From: Isoetes taiwanensis
Taxonomy: Eukaryota > Streptophyta > Lycopodiopsida > Isoetales > Isoetaceae
NCBI GenBank assembly: GCA_021234155.1
Contig: JAJEKV010000017.1
Span: 1,727,467-1,791,466 of the forward strand
Direction of reading: 5' to 3'
DNA: 64,000 bases
Below the pieces are notes generated by a model that saw only the letters and a program-made list of their open reading frames with translations, did no database searches and was not told the origin of the DNA. Numbering within the stretch: the first letter of the stretch is position 1; each line of letters begins with the position of its first letter. Shown in pieces: positions 12,916 through 22,475 of this stretch. The position numbers and the translations under genes were made by a program.

Positions 12916-13499
12916 AAATATTTTATTTGATAAATAAAATTCGAAGTCTTTACAACTTAATATGTCTTAAATTGCACCCATTAAATTTTTTAATTTTTTA
13001 AATTTTTTAAATTTTTTAAATTTTTTTTTAATATTTAGAGACGTCGATGATCGACGTCCACCGTGGCACGCCACCTGGCATGGTAGCGCGTGGGTTTGCC
13101 ACTCCACCGCCAGTGCCACTCCGTCCACATTGCACAACGTCGATGATCGGCGTTCGCTTGGCGGTGACGCTAAACGGCGGGGCATCGCATCACGGCATCG
13201 CCATCGTCCACGAATCGTCGACGATCGACGATTCACCGTCGACCATCGACGCCGCTATTTCCACACGTATTTCGACGGTTTTTGGTCGACGATCGACGGT
13301 CTTCAGTCGATATAGAGGTTTACCGTCGACCTTTGAACGTCGATGATCGACGTTCAAAGGTCGATATAGACGTCGAAAAGGCTCAACATTTTTGTAGTGT
13401 CTGGAGTCCATGAGATGATGCAAAAAGATGGAGATGCAGAAGATGAAGATAACACATGATATTCTGACAATAGCGGCATTACATAGATACAACAACAAC

Positions 13500-14300
13500 T
13501 CACTTCTTTCATTAAAGATCAACTGGACAGGAACAAAGCATTAGATTCATTTATGGAAGAGCAAGAGAGGCAGAAAAGGGCTATGAACATTTGGATGGTT
13601 GGTCTACCAGAAGATACAAAGGAGAACATAAAGGAGAAAGTAAGCATGTTTATCAAGTCCAAGTTAGATTTTGATGGTGCTATAGTTGAGACATTTCGGA
13701 TGGGCAAATTCTTTAACACGAGGCATATTAAAGCACAGTTTCATTAAATCTGGAAATTTGGTGATTCCAATTTTGCTCGAAAATATTTTTTTCTTAAATT
13801 TCTGATTTCGTGCCTAAAATTGCGCCATTTGGGAAAAAAATTAGCAGAAAACAGCTTAAAAAATAATGCAAATGCCGCCACCAACCAATTATTTTACCAA
13901 AGAATGTGGTGCCATCAAGTGCAAAACAAACAATATAATGATAAATAGCATTTTAATACCTCAACCGTATTAAGCTTAGAAGTGAAAATTTGCAAGGTGA
14001 GGGCAGCCCGCCTGTAAAAGATATGGGCAGTGTACAGGGGAGGTGCAGCAATTATTCTAGATCAATGGCCTTCCAATCCTTGGATTGGCTATGTCTAGAT
14101 AATTTTAGAAGCATAAGTTTACCCCTAGCATTAGCATTATCTTATCTTATTCTTGGTAGTCTTTTAATATTTGGTTATTGTGTTTGGTGATGGGGCCTAG
14201 TCCCCAGGTTTTAGATGGGTTGTTGCCCTTGCATGTGCCGTCCCATAACCCGTTGGGTTCTCGTGGACGTAAAAATTTCTTATCTTATCTTATCTATTTA
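13500..14300 (+). mobile_element. LINE-like fragment with ORF1/RRM-type peptide
   Basis: The frame at 13,553-13,747 encodes NIWMVGLPEDTKENIKEK followed by a basic/acidic helix and a FRMGKF motif. This resembles the RNA-binding region of LINE ORF1 proteins (pattern N-I-x-x-x-G-L-P-E). The segment ends at 14,275-14,297 in TCTCGTGGACGTAAAAATTTC plus a TTATC-repeat tail, a common form of LINE 3' end. No reverse transcriptase is present, so this would be a broken copy. Assignment is by motif only. Confidence 0.4.
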
Positions 14301-14539
14301 AGTAATTGTCAAAGTAAATTCAAACAAAACACTGCCATTTGATTATCATCAGGAACCAAATATACAAAGAATCCTAAGATTTTATAAATATCTGTGACAA
14401 GATTTAGGGATAAAATGGCCAAGTAGTTCTCTATGTAGCCATCTTAGGTGGGTCATTTTTATTTCACACCAATGCAAGTCCTATAGTGTTGCCAAAAATA
14501 CTAGGATAAATTAAGAAACTTAAAAATTATGTTCCCTCA

Positions 14540-14776
14540 GTGACTTTTAGGGTGCTCTCTGGCAGCGCCGCAACTCGTCCCCAAAAACCCAAGCTCCAAG
14601 AAATCCAAGATGACAGAAATCCAAGCTCTTGGCGCAGCTCTCTGGCGCTGGAATGGAGCTTAATAAGACTGGAGGTCCGCCAAGAAATCCAAAGTGACGG
14701 CTGCTTAGGAGGCTGGATGATCCGAGCTTTGCAACTTCTTTTAGCAATCAAGTCTGCAAGAGCCATGGTATTCAGG
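14540..14776 (+). pseudogene. Candidate exon of an unrecognised plant gene (a)
   Basis: An open stretch encodes a helical peptide (...MIRALQLLLAIKSARAMVF) and ends at 14,776 in ATTCAG followed by GTAATATC, a good splice donor. It shares orientation with the next candidate exon. The product was not recognised and the exon pair is inferred only from open frame plus splice-like ends. Confidence 0.3.
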
Positions 14777-14869
14777 TAATATCTAAGACTTCTATAAAAC
14801 TCTGTAGTACCATGAAATATAAAAGCATCGGCTGTGTGGATCATTCTAAACTTTTTCTTTTCTTTTTGG

Positions 14870-15018
14870 AATGTGCTGAAAATCAAGATTATCACGAAAA
14901 TGTTCTAGCACAGCTTGTTCTAAGGCTCACTCTTCGTGACCCTAGATGGCATTGTACAACGCAACTGATTGAATCTTTTGCAGATTGTTCCATTTCCGAA
15001 GCATGTCTTGGACTTCGG
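14870..15018 (+). pseudogene. Candidate exon of an unrecognised plant gene (b)
   Basis: An open stretch encodes VLAQLVLRLTLRDPRWHC and ESFADCSISEACLGL, ending at 15,018 in CTTCG before GTAAGTAA, a strong plant donor. It may belong with the exon at 14,540. A dispersed repeat starts immediately downstream, so the gene is probably truncated. Confidence 0.3.
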
Positions 15019-15030
15019 TAAGTAAAATGT

Positions 15031-15545
15031 AGTTTGGAACATAAATAAGGAACATAAATAAGGAAACTGCTGAGCATGAGAAACACCATAATCATAAGCG
15101 ACTCAAAAGGATTCTTTGCTATATAAAACCAAACCAAAGGGGAAAACTCAGGAGTATAATAAAAACAGTGATGAGCATAATGCAGGCACTTACTAATTAC
15201 GAAACAAAAGAAGCATTTGAACCAATGCAGGCACTTACTAATTACGAAAGAAAAGAAGCATTTGAACCATAGTAACAAATGTATAAAGAAATAATCAACA
15301 AGATCAAACAATAAATGATGAGTTCTAACCAGCAGAAAGGCACACGCACAAATCAACAATAGAAATACCAGAAGAAAACACAAGGAACAACATCGTAAAT
15401 TGAAAAAGACAGTTCGAACTAGAATGATCAACTCATGCTTCCAAACCCAGAGCATTGGATAAAAGGAATGTTAGATGGATGGATGGATGGATGGATGGAT
15501 GGATAGAGTTAATTGTATTATCTTCTGAAAGGGTCTCGGCTAACA
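15031..15545. repeat. Dispersed repeat family A, copy 1, with (GGAT)n tract
   Basis: This block is repeated at 34,243-34,620 and 40,332-40,690. Shared landmarks include AACTGCTGAGCATGA, ATGCAGGCACTTACTAATTA and CAACTCATGCTTCCAAACCC. Copy 1 has an internal tandem duplication of the GCAGGCACTTACTAATTACG segment and a (GGAT)n microsatellite at 15,474-15,506. A long hydrophobic minus-strand frame covering it is not conserved in the other copies. Confidence 0.8.
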
Positions 15546-15951
15546 AAAACCCCATGTGAGCCATGTAGGTGGGTATCTGGTTGAATAGTATTGTCAGAAT
15601 GGGGCACCATTGTCAGAATGTTTGTGACATGATCATATTCCCATTTCAAGAACTCTGCTTGAAGTTTGTGTAGGTCAGGAGCCTAGGGTGTTGGACTGCT
15701 TTCTTAATATTGCAACCCTTGAATTGCAATACTTGACCTATTTGAGGTGGTACCCGCCACCCTACCTATATCTAGAATATAATCATGATAGATTATCATT
15801 CCTTTGTTCCCTCGAGATACTTTCTAGAATGAGGGGATCGCAACGTAGGATTTTTTTTTTCCAAAATCTTCTAGATACCCTTGTCAATATCCGCATCATC
15901 TTATATTGATGTGCTGCCATCAAAACCAACACCATCGACATATGCATGAGG
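15546..15951. other. Spacer left of the retrotransposon
   Basis: No gene is visible. The right end, ...CATGAGGTCCAA, is the target site of the retrotransposon; its other half continues at 33,356 as TCCAACCACCAAAAAATGAGG. Confidence 0.6.
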
Positions 15952-15956
15952 TCCAA
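15952..15956. repeat. Target-site duplication TCCAA (left)
   Basis: TCCAA immediately precedes the 5' LTR and is repeated at 33,356-33,360 directly after the 3' LTR. A 5-bp duplication is the usual size for Ty3/gypsy integrases. Confidence 0.95.
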
Positions 15957-16203
15957 TGTGACGTTCCAGCACAGTATACGGTCCAAGGACGTATACTGTA
16001 CTACATCATCACGCTTGCACGCCATCCCGATTGACGTGTACGCCGACGTGTAGTTAAGCAAGTAGCACCCTAGGGAGCAATTTGCAAGTGTGTGCACATT
16101 TATTCATGTGTACACTTTAGCCCACTTAATTAATATAGGCAAGTGGGCCACACCCATTTATCCCACATGCTCAAGGGTTGATAGAAACCCTAGCCCTAAC
16201 TTA
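15957..16203 (+). repeat. 5' LTR, upstream part
   Basis: This matches the first ~245 bp of the 3' LTR (31,807 onward). It starts TGTGACGTTCCAGC and has the 9-bp inverted repeat CAGTATACG...CGTATACTG near its start. It is cut off after CTAACTTA by the Helitron. It holds the upstream U3 region, now 4.3 kb away from the LTR TATA box. Confidence 0.95.
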
Positions 16204-17879
16204 TCTTATATTATAATGTTATTGTGTAAGTGTTGGACCCAGCCCTAATTTGGGCGGCCCAGATTTGATCTTCGATTTGACGGTCGAGGTCAAGCCCTCG
16301 ATCGGGGGTTTTGCTTCCTCCCCAATTCATTCCAATCCAGCAGCTTCGTCACGAATAGGAAGGACAATTTATCTCCAGATCGATGAAGGTGATTTATTCC
16401 CCAGAGCTAAGCGGCCTGCTCTTCAAGCTCACACTCAAAGATGATTTAGTCCGGAATAAGCGATTTGGCGTTTGACTATAGAAGTAGAGAAATGATCGAA
16501 AAAGTGGATCTGCACATCGGCATCCCGCAAACAACTTGGATCTTCAGGCTTCATTCTTTTTTAGCATTATGGCCCGGTCGATTACCCTAAAACTTTCTTT
16601 TCGTTTATGATTACACGCAATTCATGCGAGTCTGTATGCGACTTCAAGGATGAACTCCTTGCTAGGTCATCCATCTCATATACATGATTCTGGGTTAAAT
16701 AGCCATGTACAAGGTCTGCAAGGCCTACACTCTTAGCGAGTTAGTAGCATCAAAAGCGGGACACCATTTGCTCTTGATTTTTATTATTTGTGGTATCTTG
16801 AAATGGTGCGAGGAGATGGCTGTGGCATTTTAGAAATATTTTTGTGCTTTTGGTGCTTTTGTTCATCATAAGTTCTTGAGCCAATTCTTCAAGACATGCA
16901 AGGTATGGTTTCTTAGTCCCTTTGTTGTAATTTTGTTTTGAACTTCTCGGTTACTTTAGAAGATGGTCTGTGGTCCTAAGAATAATTCTTTGGAGCGGTG
17001 ACACCGATATGGCATCTGCCATTGCAAAGAAAGAGCTCGAGTGTGGCAAGTAAGACCAAATACAATTTTTAAAGTATCTACTTTTTCTGTATTCCTTCAT
17101 GGCCTACCTAAACGAGCTTCGTCATTGCATTAGGCGGTTTCAAGAATGTGAATCTGAGGCCTTTTAAAGAGAGGGTGCATTGCTAAAAACTGTGTTTCCT
17201 TCTTGCACATGAATTTACAAGGTTAGCATTAAACTGGATTCTATTTTGCAATGGAGCTTCATGCGGTCGCGAGATCTGGATTATTGCGAAGGCGTCCTAC
17301 ATTGCAAAGTTTAAGGTGACCCAGATTTAACAATGTGTTGAGACGACCAAGATTGATCACGAAAAGAAGGCCCCAACCCTAGCTTTCCGCATCGGATATG
17401 GCTCCCTCAAGCCTCTTATGGGTTAGGCCCAAAATTACATAATAAACTTCTCCATGATAATATCTAAACACTTCTTTGCTTTGGAAGCATAAGGCTAATA
17501 TATTGTTGAAACATCCATGAAAGGAGCTTTGGCAGCTAGCATTTAAAAGCTATCCCCGTATAATTAATGCCCGCAAATTGTTGTAAAAGTGTCATTGTGG
17601 AGTTAAAGAATGTACCATTTGCCCGGACATTGGTATCATTATTTCTATCTGCAATATACCCCTCCACATCAGCGACAATTAGCTACTACATTCCTCCCTT
17701 AAAGCAACTACATTCTTTTCTGCATTGCTCGCCCTTTACTCTCCAGCTTTGTTTCTTCTTGGTTTCTCATATTTAACTTTTTCCTTCTCAATACTTATGC
17801 TCTTATTTGTTGTTTGCGGGATATAGGCACAATGGATGACAACACATGGACAGAGCCTTGCTATACAATACACACAAAC

Positions 17880-18430
17880 ACTACACATAACACTAACTCA
17901 TCATTTCACATTTCCGGTTGCCTTAGTTGGTTCTTACATTTGTTTGCCGCTCCTCCTTTTGCTTGCAGTCTCCTATCATGCTTCACCATAGTAATGGCGG
18001 CATTTATGGAGACAAAGGATCGAGTGGCCACCAGCCATCATGTGCTTGAAACAATCCCATAGCAATTCTTCCAATGAGTGTTTTGGATTGATTTGCAATA
18101 TTCCCGCTTTGGACTTGCGGATCTCTTCACATTTGCGGGGCTGCTAGATTTCTACTATGGTGAATCTCCTCGAGAGCCTACACAACATTCCCACTTCGTC
18201 ATGGTTGTGTCTAATTCTCTAGGCTATTTTTAAGCGGTGCCATTGGTTACTTTGTCAATGGAATAATCAAGCATGGTTCCAATCCGGAATGATTGCCAAG
18301 CAACTTCTTGGCTCCTTGCGGTTATAGGCTTTATCAATTTCGTGGTGGCGGATTATACAATCAATTATTCTGCCTCCAAGGATCCAAGAAGACTCTTCAA
18401 GCTTTTGTCTAGATACCAACTCCAATATTA
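17880..18430 (+). pseudogene. Possible captured membrane-protein gene fragment in the Helitron
   Basis: Short hydrophobic peptides occur in shifting plus-strand frames, for example FPVALVGSYICLPLLLLLA near 17,920 and AVIGFINFVVADYTINYSA near 18,320. They would fit transmembrane segments of a captured gene broken by stops and frameshifts. The family was not recognised. Random AT-rich frames can also look like this. Confidence 0.25.
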
Positions 18431-18725
18431 ATGTATGTTTAAAACTCACTTTCTTTTCCTTTTTAAAGGTCCGCCAAGTAGATCGAGCTATGAAATCATG
18501 TGGAACGGGGCCATTAAATGAAGGCATCGCTACGTTCTTTATCTTTTCTATGTTTTGGAAGTGTTCTTTTAGTGCTTTTGTTATGTTACGGGGAGGATCC
18601 CTTGACGACGTTTTAAACCGAGGTCTCACCGAAACCTCTATATCTAAGGCACAACTTACAACTTGCCTAACAGAATGAAAAAGAAATTCAAGATAACTAC
18701 TTGGAGCATGCTCGATAATATGCAC
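18267..18725 (-). other. Unrecognised 152-codon open frame inside the Helitron
   Basis: An uninterrupted minus-strand frame whose product has no motif I recognise. It may be chance or a captured fragment. Confidence 0.2.
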
Positions 18726-19070
18726 TATATATGTGCAAATAAATATAGAGGTACTTGAAGGTACTCACTTGAATATGAACATGGATTAAAGAAATGGAGA
18801 TTCCAACTTGAATATGAATCAAAGAATAAGGATCCCTTTGAACATGGATTAAAGAAATAGGGACTTACATGTTTGTTTAATTTATGTTTGTTTTGAGGTG
18901 CAAAATATTGGGATAAGGCACCACTTGATCACAAATTTGTTTAAATTGCTTTATGTGTGATTTTGTGATTGTGTATTTTGTAATTGTGCTACTTTGTGTA
19001 ACTTATTGAAGATGAGTTGCTTTATAGACAACAAACTACTTAGTATGTACTATTATTTGTCATGTATTAG

Positions 19071-19180
19071 GGAATGGAAAGGGGGAGCCTCTTTCCAGTT
19101 TGGAAGGGGGGCCCCCCGACCGGCGGCAGCCGGGAGGGGGTCCCTTCCAAACCGGAAAGGGGCGACCCCCTTTCATTCCC
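19071..19180. repeat. ~110-bp GC-rich imperfect palindrome in the Helitron
   Basis: The arms CCTCTTTCCAGTTTGGAAGG (from 19,088) and CCTTCCAAACCGGAAAGGGG (to 19,162) are near-complementary around a GC-rich centre (GACCGGCGGCAGCC). Pairing extends outward through AATGGAAAGGGGGAGCC and GGCGACCCCCTTTCATT. A stable cruciform or hairpin is expected. Confidence 0.8.
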
Positions 19181-19182
19181 CA

Positions 19183-19760
19183 ACAAAATGGAAGTTGGGG
19201 AAACCAATTTTGACGACGTTTTTTTCAATGGAGCTGGGCTATGGCACAGGGGTTCGCCCTCAGGTAACCAAGCAACGAAAAGATTGAAGCAGATATGAGC
19301 TCCAGCTCTGAAACCACCAGGATCTTTTCGCTTTGCTTTTCAAAGCTTCTGATCTGCTTTCTAATCCCCCTTTCTGCTCTGCAGAGCCCCATTCTGCTCT
19401 TCTTTTCAAAGCTTTGAAGGTTTTTTCAGGAAGGGGAGCGCTACCAAGAGCTCTGTTTTTTCAGAAAGGGGAGCCCTGTGCTTTTCAAAACTCTCTGCTC
19501 TGTTTTATATCTGATAAGGGAGCTGCCCGATCGCATTGTATAGTTGCAGGATCGCAGTTATGTAGTTGCAAGATCGCGGTTACAGGAAAAAACAGGGGAA
19601 GATGAACAACCGGGAACAGGGGAGGGCGAACCTGTAAAACAGGTCAAATTTGCTGTTGCCGGAATGTTTGGACCCAACTTCCATTCCGTCGTGGAAAGAT
19701 GCCAGGTGGCATCATGAGGTTGATCCTCAGACAAAATAGTGACCCCAACTTCCATTTTGT
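19183..19760. mobile_element. Possible MITE/foldback with 18-bp inverted ends, inside the Helitron
   Basis: ACAAAATGGAAGTTGGGG at 19,183-19,200 is the exact reverse complement of CCCCAACTTCCATTTTGT at 19,743-19,760, bounding 578 bp. No clear target duplication is visible, so this could also be an inverted repeat not due to transposition. Confidence 0.5.
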
Positions 19761-20478
19761 GAATCTTCAAGTATCTAGATATAACATTCCATCACTATTA
19801 CAAAACATGGGATAACATTCCAAGTCATAAATGGTGACTTGATTTTATCATTAACATATTTCCAACTTCGCCTAGGCAAACAATGCTCGAATTGAACCAT
19901 AATATCCAAATGTAAGGCAACTTGGTTCTATATTAAGTGGTTTCCAACTTTTTCTAGGTAAACAAAGCTAGAAAAAATTGGACCATAACATCCAAATGTA
20001 AGAGGACATTACACTTTGCTATAGTAATATCATAATAGTAGCCGCACTATAACATTGACATTATTAACGTTCAACTTCATAACAATCCCACAGGATTCAC
20101 ATGTTATATTTCGACATTAGTGTTTCACCACAACATTTTGATACGATCTCTATGCATACTGATGATAATTCCGGTTAATCATTTACAATGTCCCACCATA
20201 TGCCAAGTCTCATAAAGAGTGATACACTCTTACTATAGCCTCACCCCAAAACCTGCACAGATTAACACTTTACTCACACTCAGGCTTGCTATGAACAAGG
20301 ATTATTTTGTTCTACTCAAAGCTCTCAAAGATAATGATGCAACATTATCTAACGTGAAGGAGCTAAGTTTCTTTTAAATGTTAAATCTTTGGATATTTTT
20401 GTTAAAATAAAAAGTTATAAAATTTGAATTATTACTGCAGACTTTTTGTGGTCAAAACATTTACACAATCCCAACTTA

Positions 20479-20507
20479 TGCCCAGCAAGGCTGGGCACCC
20501 TTACTAG
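20479..20507 (+). terminator. Helitron 3' hairpin and CTAG terminus
   Basis: TGCCCAGC, loop AAG, then GCTGGGCA form an 8-bp perfect stem, followed by CCCTTA and the terminal CTAG. Spacing and sequence match the Helitron 3' transposition terminator. Confidence 0.93.
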
Positions 20508-21778
20508 TAGTCTATATAAGGCATCTGAAACCCTAACTTTCCATTTTCGTCCACAGCCTTCTAGAGCTCCATTTTGCTTGCTCCAAGAGCCAATCTCGAC
20601 TTCCGAAGATTGTCTGAGCAGCCTAGCTCATCAGCTTCCCTTTCTAGCTTCATCTTCAAGCAGTTCTGCAGCATGGACGCATTCAGAGCAAGAGGAGCAA
20701 GCCAGGGATCAGGTATTTTGCCAATTCAATAGTCTAATCCGCCTCCCAGGCATAGTGTAAGTAGGTTTAACCTATTGAATTACCCATAGCAGCCATCTAG
20801 ACCTCTAGATATCGAGCCATAACTAAAGAACCTAACTCTGTGAATTAGATTAAATCTTATTCTTTAGTTCTTCTATGATATGTATGTGATGATGATCTTT
20901 GTGGAATCACTGTATTGGGAAGGGGGGTAGAGGCCTTAAAAGCCTAGTAGTTTGATGCTCCTAGCTAGCCCTCTTTAATGCACTATTAAATTCGGCCTAC
21001 AAGCGCCACACCTGGTTGTGGGTGGAGGGGCCAGACTGGCTTACAAGGAGGTTCATGTCCTGACTCATGATCACGTCCCTCTGGTAGTAAAGCCTATCGG
21101 GGATTATAGTGTACTAGACCTAATGCTCTGCCACCGTGTGCGGGCTTTGCATGGGTTCGACACTCTTGGGGTGGTGTACACCTTCTAGCCCTCTAGTCAC
21201 CTTGAGTCAGTATGCCAACCTCTGGTGGGAGTAATCCCTACCTGCCCCATCGGAACTGGGAAGATGCAACCCAGGAGTAGCCCCTTTGGCTACGCATCCG
21301 ACGGGCTACAGTCAGGTCCCAAGACCTTTCAACCTACTCTGCAAAGTGTGCACAGGAGGCGCAGATGGAGTGGACTACCCTAAGCCATGCTCTTATGCCA
21401 GCCAAATCCATTTGCCATGAATTCTGTCCGCAATGACTTCTGGAGGCCCAAGCCGTCAGTCATGCCCCTTGAGTCTGAGCCTTGGGTAGGATCTCCATAT
21501 GTGATGTACTGATCTTTGTCTATGCAGATATATGGTGAGCCATCCTTCGTGATGGTTATGTGATGTTGATGTATTGGTACTTACACATATGTTTACGCTT
21601 CCGCAGCTAGGTAGGCCCTAAGGGAGACGGGGTAAAATGACCCCTTCATTCTTCCCACTGGAACTTGTCAAGGTTGCAGTGATACGTGGAGGGCCTTGTA
21701 TCAGCATGGAGCTGGTATGGGGGATGAACTCCTGTTTGTATATGGTGAGTGCACCGTATACGAGTAGGGGACGCCACA
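20508..21778 (+). repeat. 5' LTR, downstream part (core promoter, R, U5)
   Basis: This resumes the LTR at TAGTCTATATAAGG, equivalent to 32,053 in the 3' LTR, and ends GGGGACGCCACA (the 3' LTR ends GGGGACGTCACA). Total 5' LTR length is 1,518 bp against 1,549 bp for the 3' LTR. Small indels cluster around 21,180-21,240 and 21,430-21,460. Confidence 0.95.
20513..20521 (+). promoter_or_regulatory. LTR TATA box (5' copy)
   Basis: TATATAAGG stands five bases downstream of the Helitron's last base. The same box is intact in the 3' LTR. Helitron insertion has therefore separated the core promoter from upstream U3 sequence. Confidence 0.7.
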
Positions 21779-21779
21779 G

Positions 21780-21791
21780 TGGTATCAGAGC
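21780..21791 (+). other. Primer-binding site, initiator tRNA-Met
   Basis: TGGTATCAGAGC lies one base after the LTR end. It is the standard complement of the 3' end of plant initiator tRNA-Met, as used by most plant Ty3/gypsy elements. Confidence 0.95.
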
Positions 21792-21986
21792 AATGTTCTT
21801 GGAGACCAAGAGCAAAGCACTGGCCATGCTCCCAGTAGCACTAACTTAGTAGAATTCTCAAACCTTGAAAAAGTGGGAAATTTTTTTTTTGTCATTTTTT
21901 GTAGTTTGTGCTAAGCTAATAACTGTTAGAAGAATTGAAAACCAAACTAAAAAGTTGAACTAAATTTTGACCAAGTGTGGAAATTG

Positions 21987-22050
21987 CTCATGGTATGCGC
22001 CAGAGCATCAACCTAAATTTTAGATTGAGCCCCAGGCGCACACCATGAGT
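21987..22050 (+). promoter_or_regulatory. 64-bp inverted-repeat element, copy 1 (upstream of the H3-like gene)
   Basis: The outer arms CTCATGGT..GCGC and GCGCACACCATGAG are inverted, with an inner TAAATTTTAGATT core. Related copies are at 22,199, 23,850 and 24,053. They occur only in the two leaders in front of the extra genes, which suggests a regulatory or RNA-structural role. Confidence 0.7.
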
Positions 22051-22198
22051 AACTGGCTATAATCATCTTGAAACTTGAAGAATTCGAACAAGATAATATG
22101 CTAGATCGAGTTTTAAGGTAAAGTTTAGTTAGATTTGTATATCACACCCCTAGGAATATGCCTAGAAATCATATAATTTAGTCCAAAATACAAAAATG

Positions 22199-22262
22199 CT
22201 CATGGTATGCGCCAGAGCCTTGATCTAAATATTAGATCAGCCCTCTAGTGCACACCATGCGT
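22199..22262 (+). promoter_or_regulatory. 64-bp inverted-repeat element, copy 2 (upstream of the H3-like gene)
   Basis: CTCATGGTATGCGCCAGAGC...GTGCACACCATGCGT with an inner palindrome TGATCTAAATATTAGATCA. It begins 212 bp after copy 1 and about 167 bp before the TATA box. Confidence 0.7.
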
Positions 22263-22365
22263 AATTGTACTTAGAAAACTCTAAAGAAAGTACATGTTTT
22301 AAGTTAATATGTGCCTTGACACATGAAAATGAGCAACTTAGAATTTGACCTAAAATTTGCCAAAC

Positions 22366-22374
22366 TATAAATAG
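22366..22374 (+). promoter_or_regulatory. Internal TATA box for the H3-like gene
   Basis: TATAAATAG, 110 bp before the ATG at 22,476. The matching TATAAATAG at 24,311 stands 121 bp before the next gene's ATG, so both extra genes appear to have their own core promoter. This is inferred from sequence and position. Confidence 0.6.
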
Positions 22375-22475
22375 ACCCAAACCCCTCTCATTTGTAGACT
22401 TTCTGTCTAGAAGTTAGCTCCCGCATTTCGAGGCGATTTTTGGGCGCCAGAGCTTCGATTGACGTGAAGTAAAGC

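Larger units (their letters stand above)
11330..13399. mobile_element. Probable CACTA (En/Spm-like) remnant, right terminus at 13,399
   Basis: The right edge reads AACATTTTTGTAGTG, which reversed gives CACTACAAAAATGTT, the terminal pattern typical of plant CACTA elements. Just inside, 13,036-13,375 is packed with GTCGATGATCGAC-type repeats in both orientations, like CACTA subterminal repeats, and a related block lies at 11,330-11,440. A possible 3-bp target duplication TCT follows at 13,400-13,402. No CACTAC left end and no transposase were found, so the left limit is uncertain and the element is either non-autonomous or truncated. Confidence 0.5.
16204..20507 (+). mobile_element. Non-autonomous Helitron inserted in the 5' LTR
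   Basis: The insertion starts with TC (TCTTATATTATAATG) and ends with CTAG, preceded six bases upstream by a perfect 8-bp hairpin (20,479-20,497). It sits exactly between A and T: the uninterrupted 3' LTR reads AACTTATAGTCTATATAAGG, and here AACTTA and TAGTCTATATAAGG flank the insert with no target duplication. These are the Helitron hallmarks. No Rep/helicase frame is visible in 4,304 bp, so it depends on a partner. Its interior looks like a mosaic of captured or decayed fragments, none firmly recognised. Confidence 0.92.

Noticed and set aside
14892-15455. 187-codon hydrophobic minus-strand frame
   Set aside because: Lies in dispersed repeat family A and is not open in the other two copies.
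16204-20507. Nested LTR element or MULE in the 5' LTR
   Set aside because: No terminal repeats or target duplication; ends TC/hairpin-CTAG and A/T insertion fit a Helitron.
20446-20760. ~100-codon frame present in both LTRs (also 32,028-32,306)
   Set aside because: LTR leader sequence shared by descent; Ser-rich, no domain, and the start differs because of the Helitron.
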